Assembly: GCF_024746835.1 (NCBI RefSeq)
Contig: NZ_CP080531.1
Span: 3,038,001 to 3,102,000, forward strand
Direction: 5' to 3'
Source: Mesorhizobium sp. AR02
GTDB lineage: Bacteria > Pseudomonadota > Alphaproteobacteria > Rhizobiales > Rhizobiaceae
DNA length: 64,000 bases
The position numbers and the translations under genes are program-made. The notes under the pieces were generated by a model. That model was given only the letters and a program-made list of their open reading frames with translations. It ran no database searches and was not told the origin of the DNA. Of the stretch, positions 43,657-52,850 are shown piece after piece; positions within the stretch are counted from its first letter, which is position 1, and each line of letters begins with the position of its first letter.

Positions 43657-44406
43657 CTAGCCCAGACCGTCCCGGGCGAGGCTGACGACCAGTTGATCGA
43701 TGCCCGGATCGTCAAGCCTGACGACATGCGCCATGCGGATCGCATGTCGTGGCCGGATACCGGACATATCCTGCCGCATGATGACCGATACGAATGCCGG
43801 CCCAGCCTCGGTCAGAAGCATGGCCTTGCCCGTCAGCACCGGCTCGGAGATGGGAGCCCATTGCACGGAGATCAGGGACGGTTCGCCGGTCTGGCGACGG
43901 TTGACGCCGCTGAAATAGATCCAGTTCAGGCGCGAAATCGCCACGCCATAGTGGTTGCCGCGCGCCCGCGCCCATGTCGAGCCACGGCGCTCCGACCATC
44001 CGGTGACCCGGCGGAATGTGACCAGTTCGGCCTCGCGACGCACGAAGGTCACCGACCGCATCAAGAGGTCGGAACGGGTCGGGATCGAAAAGTAGGTGAA
44101 ATAGGTGCCGCCTGCGATCGATGGGGCGGGTGGGCGGATCATCTGGTTGAACAGGCTTTCGGAAATCGGCGGCAGGCCAGGAGCCGTGGGCTCCGGGGTA
44201 CCAGGGTCCTGGTACAGTTCGGCCTCGTCGATGCGGAAGTAGTCGCAGATCAGCTTGGCCGTGGCCTTGTTCGGAACGGTCTGCCCCTGCAGGTAACGCT
44301 CGAACTGCGTGCGGTTGATACCCAACTCACGGCATACCGCGCTAACGGAGGCATGGTCCTTGCAGAGCCGTCTGAGATTTGCAGCGAGGTTCTCGCGAAT
44401 GGACAC
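43657..44406 (-). CDS. XRE-type regulator upstream of the peptide locus
   Basis: 249 residues. The N-terminal 60 residues form an XRE-like helix-turn-helix (NLRRLCKDHASVSAVCRELG then NRTQFERYLQGQTVPNKATA). The rest (about 90-245) is a beta-rich domain I do not recognise (YFTYFSIPTRSDLLMRSVTF, WARARGNHYGVAISRLNWIY). It may sense a ligand. It is on the same strand as, and 244 bases upstream of, the peptide gene. The AT-rich gap between them holds a direct repeat TCTAAAATATC (43536-43546) and TCTAAAAAATC (43563-43573) that could be its target. Confidence 0.8.
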   Translation of the reverse strand: MSIRENLAANLRRLCKDHASVSAVCRELGINRTQFERYLQGQTVPNKATAKLICDYFRIDEAELYQDPGTPEPTAPGLPPISESLFNQMIRPPAPSIAGGTYFTYFSIPTRSDLLMRSVTFVRREAELVTFRRVTGWSERRGSTWARARGNHYGVAISRLNWIYFSGVNRRQTGEPSLISVQWAPISEPVLTGKAMLLTEAGPAFVSVIMRQDMSGIRPRHAIRMAHVVRLDDPGIDQLVVSLARDGLG

Positions 44407-44735
44407 GTCTTTGCTTTCGCAGGCGAATTCTTCATTTCGACTCAGAATCCATATAGCGCCTTCGGTCGCCCCCGCCGAAACGCCTTGTCACAACACACAG
44501 GAAAAACTGATTTGAGAACATCAGTCTAATGGGACTGCCTTCAAAAAAAATAGCGCCGATCCGGCAGCGGCCATCGCCATAAGTCCAATTGACAATTGTC
44601 TTGCCTCGGAGATCGCGAAATCGCCTGTGGCTTTTTTTGGGTGGACATTGGTGTCGGGCGCCGCGCATCACGATGCATGGGATAGTGCGTGCGCCTTGGC
44701 GCCGCGCCCAAAAAGCGGAAATCCGATTGTTCCGA
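44407..44735. other. Non-coding stretch between regulator and tRNA-Ala
   Basis: 329 bases without a convincing gene. An open frame of 79 codons on the minus strand (44432-44671) lacks a ribosome-binding site and has no recognisable content. The promoter of the XRE regulator should be here. Confidence 0.5.
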
Positions 44736-44811
<76 letters not shown>

Positions 44812-44955
44812 GTCCAACGGATGGCGCATTTATCTGGCGCGGCGGATTTCTGTCAAGGCGGCGTTTTGCCGAAATTACCGGCCGCGGGGCGTCAGGCCGG
44901 CGTCGGTGGAACGCGGCCCTTGCCGGCTCGCGTATTCGCGCATTCGTCGCCACCG

Positions 44956-45042
44956 CGCTATAGGCTGACCGGACCGGCATTGCGGTCGATCCGGCGCTTC
45001 ATGACTGACCTCTGCGGCATCGACATCTCGTCGATCATCCTG
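44956..45042 (+). pseudogene. Decayed fragment of a yggT gene
   Basis: 87 bases align to the 3' half of the intact yggT gene at about 45972-46060 at roughly 80% by eye. The reading frame still spells RLTGPALRSIRRFMTDLCGI then DISSIIL, against [20 protein letters not shown] and DISPIIL in the intact gene. There is no start, no first half and no proper end. The rest of the 44812-45165 gap shows nothing else I can name. This looks like a remnant of a duplication beside a tRNA gene. Confidence 0.75.
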
Positions 45043-45165
45043 CCTCGCCCTTCCAGGCGTCCGCTCGAAGGTCTTGACGAGCCGTTCCCCCTGGCATCGG
45101 GTGATGACGGGCTGTGCCGCGCTACAGACAGCTTATGGAGCAGGAGCCACTTGGCGTCCCGCCGG

Positions 45166-45585
45166 TCACTTTACGGAAAAATCGACCGTTTCCTTCACAG
45201 TGCCGTCGACGGCTATCTGCACCTGATAGGTGCCGACCGGCCAGCCGGCATCCGGCTTGGTCATCGAGGAGTCGACGTGGTTGTCGATCGTGCCGATTTC
45301 GAAGTTGACTTCGTCGATCTTGTAGTTCGCTGGCGCGACACCGCCGGAATCGACCGAGATCCAGCTCACGGTGAGCTTCGATCCCGAAGCCACCGCATCC
45401 GTCAGGTCGGCGGAGAGGAAAATCTTCGCCGTATCCGGCGAAAATGTCGCCTGCGTCTGCTCCGCGTGCTCGGTGGCGGACAGCACGATGTTTTGGAATC
45501 CGTCGGCGTGGGCCGGCACGGCGAATGCCCCAACCGCCACCAAGGCGACTGTTGCCAACCCTATCATCGTCGACCGAATGCGCAT
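45166..45585 (-). CDS. Secreted small beta-rich protein of unknown function
   Basis: 139 residues with a clear Sec signal peptide (about 1-27, MIGLATVALVAVGAFAVPAHA). The mature part reads like an Ig-like beta sandwich: KIFLSADLTDAVASGSKLTV, then WPVGTYQVQIAVDGTVKETV. No cysteines in the mature part, no known catalytic motif. It is a single gene between the yggT remnant and intact yggT. The family is not recognised. Confidence 0.75.
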   Translation of the reverse strand: MRIRSTMIGLATVALVAVGAFAVPAHADGFQNIVLSATEHAEQTQATFSPDTAKIFLSADLTDAVASGSKLTVSWISVDSGGVAPANYKIDEVNFEIGTIDNHVDSSMTKPDAGWPVGTYQVQIAVDGTVKETVDFSVK

Positions 45586-45829
45586 GCATTTTCCCTTGAA
45601 TCAAACTACCGCCGCGCCGACTCATGTCGCGCGTGCCCACCGCTGCTTTGTAGAGCTCTAGGACAGGGTTTGTCCATGAAGCCTCGGTGCCATGACCGGC
45701 CCGTGTTGATTCACCGGCGCTGAGCCGATTGAAAAAGCGATCATAGTCGGCATTGGCGTGCCCACGGAAAGCCAACCCTTGCCCGTCTCGCGTGCAATGG
45801 CTACATGTCGGCAACAATTGGAGACCGGC

Positions 45830-46120
45830 ATGCTCGCCCTCATTCAAACCATCGTCATGGCGCTTGACCTCTACTGGTGGATCATCATCGCCTCGGCGAT
45901 CTTTTCCTGGCTCTATGCCTTCAACGTCGTCAACTCGCGCAACCAGTTCGTCGGCAGCATCGGCAACATGCTCTATCGGCTGACCGAGCCGGCGCTGCGG
46001 CCGATCCGCCGGTTCATGCCGGATCTTGGCGGCATCGACATCTCGCCGATCATCCTGCTCTTGATCCTGTTCTTCGTCAGGCAGTTCATCCTCACCACGA
46101 TAGCGCCGCTGGTGTTGTGA
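45830..46120 (+). CDS. YggT-family membrane protein
   Basis: 96 residues from ATG 45830 with GGAG at 45820-45823. Two membrane regions: residues about 5-30 ([20 protein letters not shown]) and about 70-95 ([18 protein letters not shown]), joined by the conserved [14 protein letters not shown] loop. The family is linked to osmotic stress and cell division/PSII assembly in other groups, but the role here is unproven. The DUF167 gene follows in the usual yggT-yggU order. Confidence 0.9.
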   Translation: MLALIQTIVMALDLYWWIIIASAIFSWLYAFNVVNSRNQFVGSIGNMLYRLTEPALRPIRRFMPDLGGIDISPIILLLILFFVRQFILTTIAPLVL

Positions 46121-46133
46121 GCCCGACGACTGC

Positions 46134-46457
46134 ATGAGCGCGCCGTTGCGCATCCGCCAGAACGGCATCGACCTGTTCGTGCGGCTGACACCAAAGTCTT
46201 CCGTGGACAGGTTCGAAGGCGTCGAAGCATCGGCGGATGGGCGAAGCCATCTGAAGGCGCGGGTCCGCGCCGTGCCGGAAAACGGTGCCGCCAATCAAGC
46301 GTTGGAGAAGCTGGTCGCCAAAACGCTGGGAGTGCCGGCGTCGGCCGTTTCGGTGGTCGCCGGCGGCACGGCCCGGCTCAAGACGTTGCGCATAGCCGGC
46401 GATCCGGAAGCGCTGGCACGAGGCATCGAAGCACTCAGCGGTCAATCTTCTGGCTGA
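46134..46457 (+). CDS. DUF167 (YggU-family) protein
   Basis: 107 residues. The family hallmarks are RLTPKSSVDRFEG, LKARVRAVPENGAANQALEK and VSVVAGGTARLKTLRI. It is 13 bases after yggT, the usual neighbour. Function is unknown. It is convergent with the RpiR regulator with three bases between stops. Confidence 0.9.
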   Translation: MSAPLRIRQNGIDLFVRLTPKSSVDRFEGVEASADGRSHLKARVRAVPENGAANQALEKLVAKTLGVPASAVSVVAGGTARLKTLRIAGDPEALARGIEALSGQSSG

Positions 46458-46460
46458 CGT

Positions 46461-47342
46461 TCAATCCCCCAACGGCAGCCTTGGATCGTCGACCTTCAGC
46501 GTGTTCACGCTCTGCTTGATGCGGCGCAAATTCTCCAGCACCTTCGGGCCGCGTGTCTCGGCAACCGATGTCACGATCATGTCGACGATCGCCAGCAGCG
46601 CGTAGCGCGACGATGTCGGCTTGTAGATGTTGCCATCCTCGAGCGGCAGCAGGTGGATGACCGTGTCGGCGGCCTTGGCCAGTGCCGAATCGGGCGCGGT
46701 GATGGCGACCGTGGTGGCGCCATATTGCTGGGCGACCTGCACCGCCTCGATGACCGATCGCGCATAGCCGGACACCGAAAAGGCGACCAGCGTGGTTTCT
46801 GATGTGGCGACGGCGGCATACATGCGCTGCAACTGGCCGTCGATCTGCGCCAGCACCGGCAGGCCGAGCCGGAACAGGCGGTTCTGCATCTCGGTCGCCA
46901 TCATCGAGGAGATGCCGCCGGAGCCGATGCACAGCACATTGCCTGAGGTCGCAAGCCGCTCGGCGACGGCGACCAGCGTCGTCATGTCAAGGTTCTCGCT
47001 AGCGCGCTGGATGGCCGAGATCGCCGCTTCGGTGATGGCGGAGGCGATGCGCTGCTCGCGGGCGTCGCGGCTCAACGGCTCGGGTGACAGATACTGGCCG
47101 CCAATGGCAATGGCCTGCGCCAGGTAGAATTTGAAATCGCGCAGGCCCTCGCAGCCGAGATTGCGGCAGAAGCGGGTCACCGTCGGTTCGCTGACGCCGA
47201 CGCGCGCGGCAATTTCGGAGATTGCTGCCTTGGAGGCGAAATCGAGATCGGAGAGCACAAGGCTAGCCAGCCGGCGGTCCGATTTGGTGCCGTCCTGCGA
47301 CATCAGCTGCAGCCGCGTGATGATGTCGGCCGGCGTCTTCAT
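46461..47342 (-). CDS. RpiR/MurR-family transcriptional regulator
   Basis: 293 residues. An N-terminal HTH_6 domain (about 1-78; ISEIAARVGVSEPTVTRFCRNLGC) and a C-terminal SIS domain (about 120-265; CIGSGGISSMMATEMQNRLF and VAFSVSGYARSVIEAVQVA). SIS domains sense phosphosugars. It is 45 bases after the ATPase gene of the CUT1 system and probably regulates that system. Its N-terminal MSQDGTKSDRRLASLVL is standard. Confidence 0.88.
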   Translation of the reverse strand: MKTPADIITRLQLMSQDGTKSDRRLASLVLSDLDFASKAAISEIAARVGVSEPTVTRFCRNLGCEGLRDFKFYLAQAIAIGGQYLSPEPLSRDAREQRIASAITEAAISAIQRASENLDMTTLVAVAERLATSGNVLCIGSGGISSMMATEMQNRLFRLGLPVLAQIDGQLQRMYAAVATSETTLVAFSVSGYARSVIEAVQVAQQYGATTVAITAPDSALAKAADTVIHLLPLEDGNIYKPTSSRYALLAIVDMIVTSVAETRGPKVLENLRRIKQSVNTLKVDDPRLPLGD

Positions 47343-47387
47343 GTTTGTCGCTTCGTCGTCATGCCATTGCCTTCGCAGGGGTAGGCG

Positions 47388-48461
47388 TTATAGCGGCAAG
47401 CCCGTCGCCTTGTCGAACAGATGGATGTTGCCGGGATCGACCGAGACCGGCAGCAGGTCGCCTGGCCTGACCGGCACCCTGTCGCGGAACACGGCGCGCA
47501 CCGTATCACTGCCAATGGCGCCATAGACATGGGTTTCGGAACCGGTCGGCTCGACGACATCCACCTTGAGCGCCATGGCGTCGGCGGCCTCACCGATGAC
47601 AAAATGCTCGGGCCGGATGCCCGCTTCCACCGCATTGCCCGCGGGTGCTGCCTTGCCGGCAAGCGCGAGCCGTCCGCCGCCGGCTGACTCGAACCAGCTC
47701 TTCTCAGGCGTTGTCATGAGAGCCCCGGAGACAAAGCTCATCGACGGCGAGCCGAGAAAGCCAGCAACGAACTTGTTGGCCGGCCGGTCATAAAGCTCGA
47801 GCGGCGCGCCAACCTGCTGGATCCGGCCACGGTCCATCACGACGATACGGTCGGCCATGGTCATGGCCTCGATCTGGTCGTGGGTGACATAGACGATGGT
47901 CGATTTCAGCCGCTGGTGCAGCGCCTTGATCTCGGTCCGCATCTGTACGCGCAACTGCGCGTCGAGATTGCTGAGCGGCTCGTCGAACAGGAACACCGAG
48001 GGTTCGCGCACGATGGCGCGGCCCATGGCGACACGCTGGCGCTGGCCGCCCGAGAGCTGGCGCGGATAGCGGTCGAGATAGGAATAGAGGTTGAGGACGC
48101 CGGACGCCTTCTTGACCTTCTGGTCGATCGCGGCGCGGTTCTCGCCACGGATTTTTGGGCCGAAGCCGATGTTGTCGGAGGCTTTCAGATGCGGGAACAG
48201 CGCATAGGACTGGAACACCATGGCGATGTTGCGCTGCTGCGGCGGCAGGTCGTTGGCGCGCACGCCGCCAATCAGGAGATCGCCTGATGTGATTGTCTCC
48301 AGGCCGGCCAGCATGCGCAGCAAGGTTGACTTGCCGCAGCCGGACGGGCCGACCAGCACCACGAACTCGCCGCTCTTGATATCGAGACTGATGTCCTCGA
48401 GGATCCTGTGCTGGCCGAAGGATTTCGACAGGTTGCGAAACAGGACGTCGGTCATGGTCAC
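47388..48461 (-). CDS. CUT1-type ABC transporter ATP-binding protein (UgpC/MsmK-like)
   Basis: 357 residues. Walker A GPSGCGKST, Q-loop FQSYALFP, signature LSGGQRQR, Walker B VFLFDEPLSNLD, H-loop VTHDQIEA and a C-terminal OB/TOBE domain (EAGIRPEHFVIGEA). Its ATG overlaps the SDR stop by four bases. It should energise the permeases encoded on the other strand at 51077-52767. Confidence 0.9.
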   Translation of the reverse strand: MTMTDVLFRNLSKSFGQHRILEDISLDIKSGEFVVLVGPSGCGKSTLLRMLAGLETITSGDLLIGGVRANDLPPQQRNIAMVFQSYALFPHLKASDNIGFGPKIRGENRAAIDQKVKKASGVLNLYSYLDRYPRQLSGGQRQRVAMGRAIVREPSVFLFDEPLSNLDAQLRVQMRTEIKALHQRLKSTIVYVTHDQIEAMTMADRIVVMDRGRIQQVGAPLELYDRPANKFVAGFLGSPSMSFVSGALMTTPEKSWFESAGGGRLALAGKAAPAGNAVEAGIRPEHFVIGEAADAMALKVDVVEPTGSETHVYGAIGSDTVRAVFRDRVPVRPGDLLPVSVDPGNIHLFDKATGLPL

Positions 48462-49228
48462 GCTCCCAATATGTCGTCGATGAACGGCAGGCAGCCGGCG
48501 GTCAGGCCCGCATCCACGGGCATCACCACGCCTGTTACGCCCGAGGCGCGGTCGGATGCAAGGAAAGCCACGGCTTCAGCCACTTCCGAAGCATTGACGA
48601 TGCGGCCGAGTGGATAGAGCCGCTTGAGCTTGCCCAGGATTTCCGGGTCCTTGGCCAGGCGATGGTCCCAGGCGGCGGTGCGGATTGATCCGGGACAGAC
48701 GACATTGGCGCGCACGCCGCTGCGGCCGAGCTCGACGGCGATCGATTTGGCATAGGCGTTGATGCCGGCCTTGGCCGCGGCATAGGCGGGGTTGCCGAAA
48801 TGCGCGATGGCGTTGACGGAGGAGATGAAAATGACGCTGCCTGAACCGCGCGCGGCCATCGCCTTCACAATAGGGTCGGCGAAAGTCATCACCCCGGTCA
48901 AATTGAGGTCGAGCTCGTGCTCGATCTTGTCGGCGTTGAGCGCGGAAATCGTCTCGGCGCGCGTCCAGCCGGCATTGTTGATCAGAATGTCGGGAACGCC
49001 ATCCCTGTCGAGTATAGCGGCGATCCCCGCCTCGATCGAAGCCCGGTCGAGAAGGTTGAAGACATGGCGCGATGCGAGGTGCGGGCTCGCCAGTGCTTCC
49101 TCGGACTGGTCGCAGCCGACCACCCGCGCGCCCCTTCCGGCCAGCAGCGTGACGATCGCCGAGCCAAGGCCGCCGCCGGCACCGGTGACGACGACAGTGC
49201 GGCCTTCGAATTCGGCTTTCGAAACCAC
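48458..49228 (-). CDS. Short-chain dehydrogenase/reductase
   Basis: 256 residues. Cofactor motif TGAGGGLG (15-22), NNAG (about 88-91), catalytic SSVNA and YAAAKAG. C-terminal ASGVTGVVMPVDAG is standard. It is first in the minus operon with the ATPase and RpiR regulator, divergent from the binding-protein gene. It probably acts on the imported compound or a product, but the substrate is unknown. Confidence 0.87.
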   Translation of the reverse strand: MVSKAEFEGRTVVVTGAGGGLGSAIVTLLAGRGARVVGCDQSEEALASPHLASRHVFNLLDRASIEAGIAAILDRDGVPDILINNAGWTRAETISALNADKIEHELDLNLTGVMTFADPIVKAMAARGSGSVIFISSVNAIAHFGNPAYAAAKAGINAYAKSIAVELGRSGVRANVVCPGSIRTAAWDHRLAKDPEILGKLKRLYPLGRIVNASEVAEAVAFLASDRASGVTGVVMPVDAGLTAGCLPFIDDILGA

Positions 49229-49321
49229 GGCGCTTGCTCCTCCCGCAGGTCAGGCAGATGCCGGCAGGCTACCGAAAGGAATGTAATTAAGCAACATGAT
49301 AATCCGCTTGCATGCCGTGAA

Positions 49322-49340
49322 TTCCTCGATAATGTAGGAA
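49322..49340. promoter_or_regulatory. Possible regulator site in divergent CUT1 promoter
   Basis: TTCCT (49322-49326) and AGGAA (49336-49340) form a 19-bp inverted repeat in the AT-rich centre of the 180-base divergent region between the SDR and binding-protein genes. It could be an RpiR operator; the arms are short. Confidence 0.3.
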
Positions 49341-49409
49341 AGTCACATAAATCTTGTGCCAGCCATCGGCACAAGGAGCGCAAATGCGCGGAACAATGGG
49401 AGAGATCAG

Positions 49410-50642
49410 ATGAGCCTTGCCAAATGGACTGTCGGCCTGATGGCCGGAATGAGCATGCTGGCCTTCGCGGCGCAGGCAAATGCGGGTGAGGTGCGCGTCA
49501 CCGTCGCCGAATACAGCGCCAAGACCGGCCCCTATTTCGAAGAGGTGAAGAAGGAGTTCGAAGCCAAGAACCCCGGCATCACCGTCAAGTTCGAAGTCGT
49601 GCCGTGGGATGTGCTGTTGCAGAAGCTGACCACCGACATCACCGCCGGCACCAATGCAGACCTCTCGATCATCGGCACGCGCTGGCTGATCGACTTCGTG
49701 CAGCAGGATGTCGCCGAGCCGCTCGACAGCTACATCACGCCCGAATTCAAGGGCCGCTTCATCGACACCTTCCTGTCGCCCTCGATCATGAGCGGCAAGA
49801 CCTACGGCCTGCCGATCGCCGCCTCGGCGCGCGCCATGTATTACAACAAGGCGCTGTTCGAGAAGGCCGGCATCGCCAAGCCGCCGGCAACCTGGACCGA
49901 GCTGCAGGACGATGCGCGCAAGATCAAGGCGCTGGGATCCGGCACCTTCGGCTTCGGCCTGCAGGGCAAGGAGATCGAGACCGACGTCTATTACTACTAC
50001 GCGATGTGGTCGCAGGGCACCGAAATCCTCAACAAGGACGGCACGTCTGGCCTTGGCACGCCGGGCGCGCTCGAGGCCGCCAAGCTCTACAAGTCGATGA
50101 TCGACGAGGGGCTGACCGAACCGGGCGTCACCTCCAACAACCGCGAGGATGTGCAGAACCTGTTCAAGCAGGGCAAGGTCGGCATGATGATCACCGCGCC
50201 CTTCCTGTCCAACCAGATCAAGGACGAGGCACCGAGCCTGAAATATGGCGTCGCCGCCATTCCGGCTGGTCCGACCGGTGCGCGCGGTACCTATGGCGTC
50301 ACCGATTCCATGATCATGTTCAAGAATTCCAAGAACAAGGATGAGGCCTGGAAGCTGATGGACTTCCTGTTCACCACGGAGCAGCGCGCCAAGTTCACGC
50401 AAGGCGAAGGCTTCCTGCCGGTGAACAAGGAAGAGGCCAAGATGGATTATTATGTCAACAACGCCGATCTGGCCGCCTTCACCGCGCTGTTGCCCGATGC
50501 CCGCTTCGCGCCGGTCATCCCAGGCTGGGAAGAAGTCGCCCAGATCACCTCGGATGCCATGCAGAAGATCTATCTCGGCGGCGACCCCGAGGCAGGCCTG
50601 AAGGACGCGGCGGCCAAGGCCAATGCAGTGCTGAAGAAATAG
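49410..50642 (+). CDS. CUT1-type ABC transporter extracellular binding protein
   Basis: 410 residues from ATG 49410, preceded by GGGAGAG. Signal peptide about 1-25 (LMAGMSMLAFAAQANAG). Family 1 sugar-binding protein: VTVAEYSAKTGPYFEEVKKE, PGITVKFEVVPWDVLLQKLT and later IAASARAMYYNKALFEKAGI. The last 15 bases are repeated once just after the stop, a 20-bp-period duplication (50628-50662). A RIME-like repeat follows before the permeases. The ligand is not evident; sugar, amino-sugar and peptide-like ligands are all possible. Confidence 0.9.
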   Translation: MSLAKWTVGLMAGMSMLAFAAQANAGEVRVTVAEYSAKTGPYFEEVKKEFEAKNPGITVKFEVVPWDVLLQKLTTDITAGTNADLSIIGTRWLIDFVQQDVAEPLDSYITPEFKGRFIDTFLSPSIMSGKTYGLPIAASARAMYYNKALFEKAGIAKPPATWTELQDDARKIKALGSGTFGFGLQGKEIETDVYYYYAMWSQGTEILNKDGTSGLGTPGALEAAKLYKSMIDEGLTEPGVTSNNREDVQNLFKQGKVGMMITAPFLSNQIKDEAPSLKYGVAAIPAGPTGARGTYGVTDSMIMFKNSKNKDEAWKLMDFLFTTEQRAKFTQGEGFLPVNKEEAKMDYYVNNADLAAFTALLPDARFAPVIPGWEEVAQITSDAMQKIYLGGDPEAGLKDAAAKANAVLKK

Positions 50643-50784
50643 CGGCCGTGCTGAAGAAATAGGGCGTATCTCCCTGCGCCCGTGGCGCGCCCCAGACTCA
50701 GGCGGGGCGCGCCACTCCCTCCTGGGTCGTCATAAGCCTCAAAAGAAAGAAAGCGCTTCGGACAAAGGATAGATCGGCGATGTC

Positions 50785-50965
50785 AGCGCCGCCCCTCATT
50801 GCCCTGCCGGGCATTTCTCCCCGTATAGTGACGGGGAGAAAGAGGCTGGCCGCGACCTCGCGCCCTTCTTGGGACGTTGGCGATTGGCGAAGGCAGCGAT
50901 GAAAGCGCCCCTCTCCCCGTCACTATACGGGGAGAGGATGCCGGCAGGCAGGTGAGGGGCAGCGC
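50785..50965. repeat. RIME-like palindromic repeat (type D)
   Basis: A 181-bp inverted repeat between the binding-protein and permease genes. The arms share CTCCCCGTATAGTGACGGGG (50818-50837) and its complement (50912-50931). The ends AGCGCCGCCCCTCA and TGAGGGGCAGCGC are also mostly paired. The centre has GTTGGCGATTGGCGAAGGC, which resembles the centre of the type A elements. It takes up most of the 434-base gap. Confidence 0.85.
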
Positions 50966-51076
50966 AAACGCTGGGAAAGAGTTTGAAACTGAGCGCCTAA
51001 AAAGAACAACTCAGTATTAGCCTAGCTGGCAAGCCAGCGCGCTACAGATGCCTCGCAACGCGGTACAAACCAGCCG

Positions 51077-51946
51077 ATGCAAAATCGCTTCTTGCCCTAT
51101 CTCCTGACCTTGCCCAGCCTGTTCCTGGCCGCCGTCGTCATCTTCTGGCCGGTCTGGGACCTGATCCAGATCTCGACGCATGACGTCAACCGTTTCGGCC
51201 AGCTGCGCGAGTTCAGCGGCCTTGCCAATTTCGCGGCACTCGCCGCCGATCCCGACTTCGTCACAGCACTCTGGCGCACCGGTCTATGGACCGTGCTGGT
51301 GGTTGGCGGCGCGCTGCTTTTGTCGGTGCCGGTGGCGATGATCCTCAACACCGATTTTTATGGCCGCGGCCTTGCCCGCGTCATCATCATGCTGCCCTGG
51401 GCGGTGTCGCTGACCATGACCGCGGTGGTCTGGCGCTGGGCGTTGAGCGGCGAAAGCGGCATGCTGAATTCGGCGCTGCTCGGGCTTGGCCTGATCGACC
51501 ACAACATCCAGTGGCTGGCCAGCGCCGAGACGGCGTTCCCGATGCAGGTGCTGATCGGCATATTGGTGACGGTGCCGTTCACCACGACGATCTTCCTCGG
51601 CGGCCTGTCGTCGATCCCGGACGATCTCTACGAGGCGGCTGCGCTCGAAGGGGCAACGCCGCTGCAGCAGTTCCGCGAGATCACCTTTCCGCTGCTGAAA
51701 CCGTTCATCAACATCGCCATCGTGCTCAACACCATCTACGTCTTCAATTCCTTCCCGATCATCTGGGTGATGACGCAGGGTGGGCCGGCCAACTCGACCG
51801 ACATCCTGGTCACCCACCTCTACAAGCTCGCCTTCCGCATCGGTAAACTGGGCGAGGCGTCTGCGGTGTCGCTGGTGATGTTCGCCATATTGCTGGTCTT
51901 CACCATGATCTATGTGCGCCTCGCCATGCGGGAGCAGCGCGCATGA
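51077..51946 (+). CDS. CUT1-type ABC transporter permease (MalF/UgpA-like)
   Basis: 289 residues, six hydrophobic segments. EAA loop [20 protein letters not shown] (about 196-215) and the late [20 protein letters not shown] typical of this family. It overlaps the next permease by four bases (ATGA). Confidence 0.9.
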   Translation: MQNRFLPYLLTLPSLFLAAVVIFWPVWDLIQISTHDVNRFGQLREFSGLANFAALAADPDFVTALWRTGLWTVLVVGGALLLSVPVAMILNTDFYGRGLARVIIMLPWAVSLTMTAVVWRWALSGESGMLNSALLGLGLIDHNIQWLASAETAFPMQVLIGILVTVPFTTTIFLGGLSSIPDDLYEAAALEGATPLQQFREITFPLLKPFINIAIVLNTIYVFNSFPIIWVMTQGGPANSTDILVTHLYKLAFRIGKLGEASAVSLVMFAILLVFTMIYVRLAMREQRA

Positions 51947-52767
51947 CCAGCAAACTCAGACGCACCGTCATCGCCTGGCTGCTGCTGGCGCCTTTGATCG
52001 TGGTGACGATCTTTCCCTTTGCGGTGATGTTCCTCACCGCGGTCAAGCCAAGGCAGGAGGTGCTGTCGCCGACCTGGTGGCCGAGCGAGTTCCGCTGGTC
52101 GAATTTTGCCGACATGTGGGTGGCGACCGGCTTTGGCCAGGCGCTGGCGAATTCGCTCTATGTCTCGGTCATTGCCACGGTCGGCGCCATTCTCATCTCG
52201 GTGCCGGCGGCCTATGCCATGTCGCGCTTTCGCTTTGCCGGCTATGGCGCCTTCCGGCAGTTCCTGCTGATCTCGCAGATGATCTCGCCGATCGTGCTGG
52301 TGCTCGGCCTGTTCCGGCTGATGGCCGCCTGGGGGCTGGTCGAATCGACAACGGCGCTTGGCTTCATCTACATGGCCTTCAACGTCGCCTTCACCGTGTG
52401 GATGCTGCAGAGCTATTTCGACACCATCCCGCGCGATCTCGAGGAGGCGGCCTGGATGGAAGGTGCCGGCCGCTGGCTGACCCTGCGCAAAGTGTTCCTG
52501 CCGCTCTGCCTGCCGGCGATCGCGGTGACGGCGATCTTCACCTTCATCAACGCCTGGAACGAATTCGTCGTGGCGCTCACCATGTTGCGCAGCCAGGAAA
52601 GCTACACGCTGCCGATCCAGGTGTTCTCGCTGGTCGCCGGCCGCTACACGATCGAGTGGCATCACGTCATGGCGGCGACGCTGCTGGCGACATTGCCGGT
52701 GGCGATCCTGTTCATCTGGCTGCAGCGCTATCTCGTCCGCGGACTGGCGCTCGGGGCGGTCAAATAG
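51943..52767 (+). CDS. CUT1-type ABC transporter permease (MalG/UgpE-like)
   Basis: 274 residues, six hydrophobic segments; [18 protein letters not shown] near residue 30 and the EAA loop [20 protein letters not shown], then [13 protein letters not shown]. It forms a heterodimer with the preceding permease. The M81 gene follows 83 bases later, apparently in the same unit. Confidence 0.9.
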   Translation: MTSKLRRTVIAWLLLAPLIVVTIFPFAVMFLTAVKPRQEVLSPTWWPSEFRWSNFADMWVATGFGQALANSLYVSVIATVGAILISVPAAYAMSRFRFAGYGAFRQFLLISQMISPIVLVLGLFRLMAAWGLVESTTALGFIYMAFNVAFTVWMLQSYFDTIPRDLEEAAWMEGAGRWLTLRKVFLPLCLPAIAVTAIFTFINAWNEFVVALTMLRSQESYTLPIQVFSLVAGRYTIEWHHVMAATLLATLPVAILFIWLQRYLVRGLALGAVK

Positions 52768-52850
52768 CAATCCCAGCAAGTCCAGGAAAAGTGTGTAGCG
52801 GTTTTCCGCCCGGAATTGCGAAAAACAAAAAAGTCCACCACGGAGCTTTC

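Noticed and set aside
44432..44671. A 79-codon minus-strand open frame upstream of the XRE regulator
   Set aside because: No ribosome-binding site and a basic, low-information translation. I see no support for a gene.
41276..44735. Mobile genomic island with integrase at tRNA-Ala
   Set aside because: No integrase, transposase or clear direct repeat of the tRNA 3' end was seen in the window, so an island is only a possibility noted under the yggT remnant.
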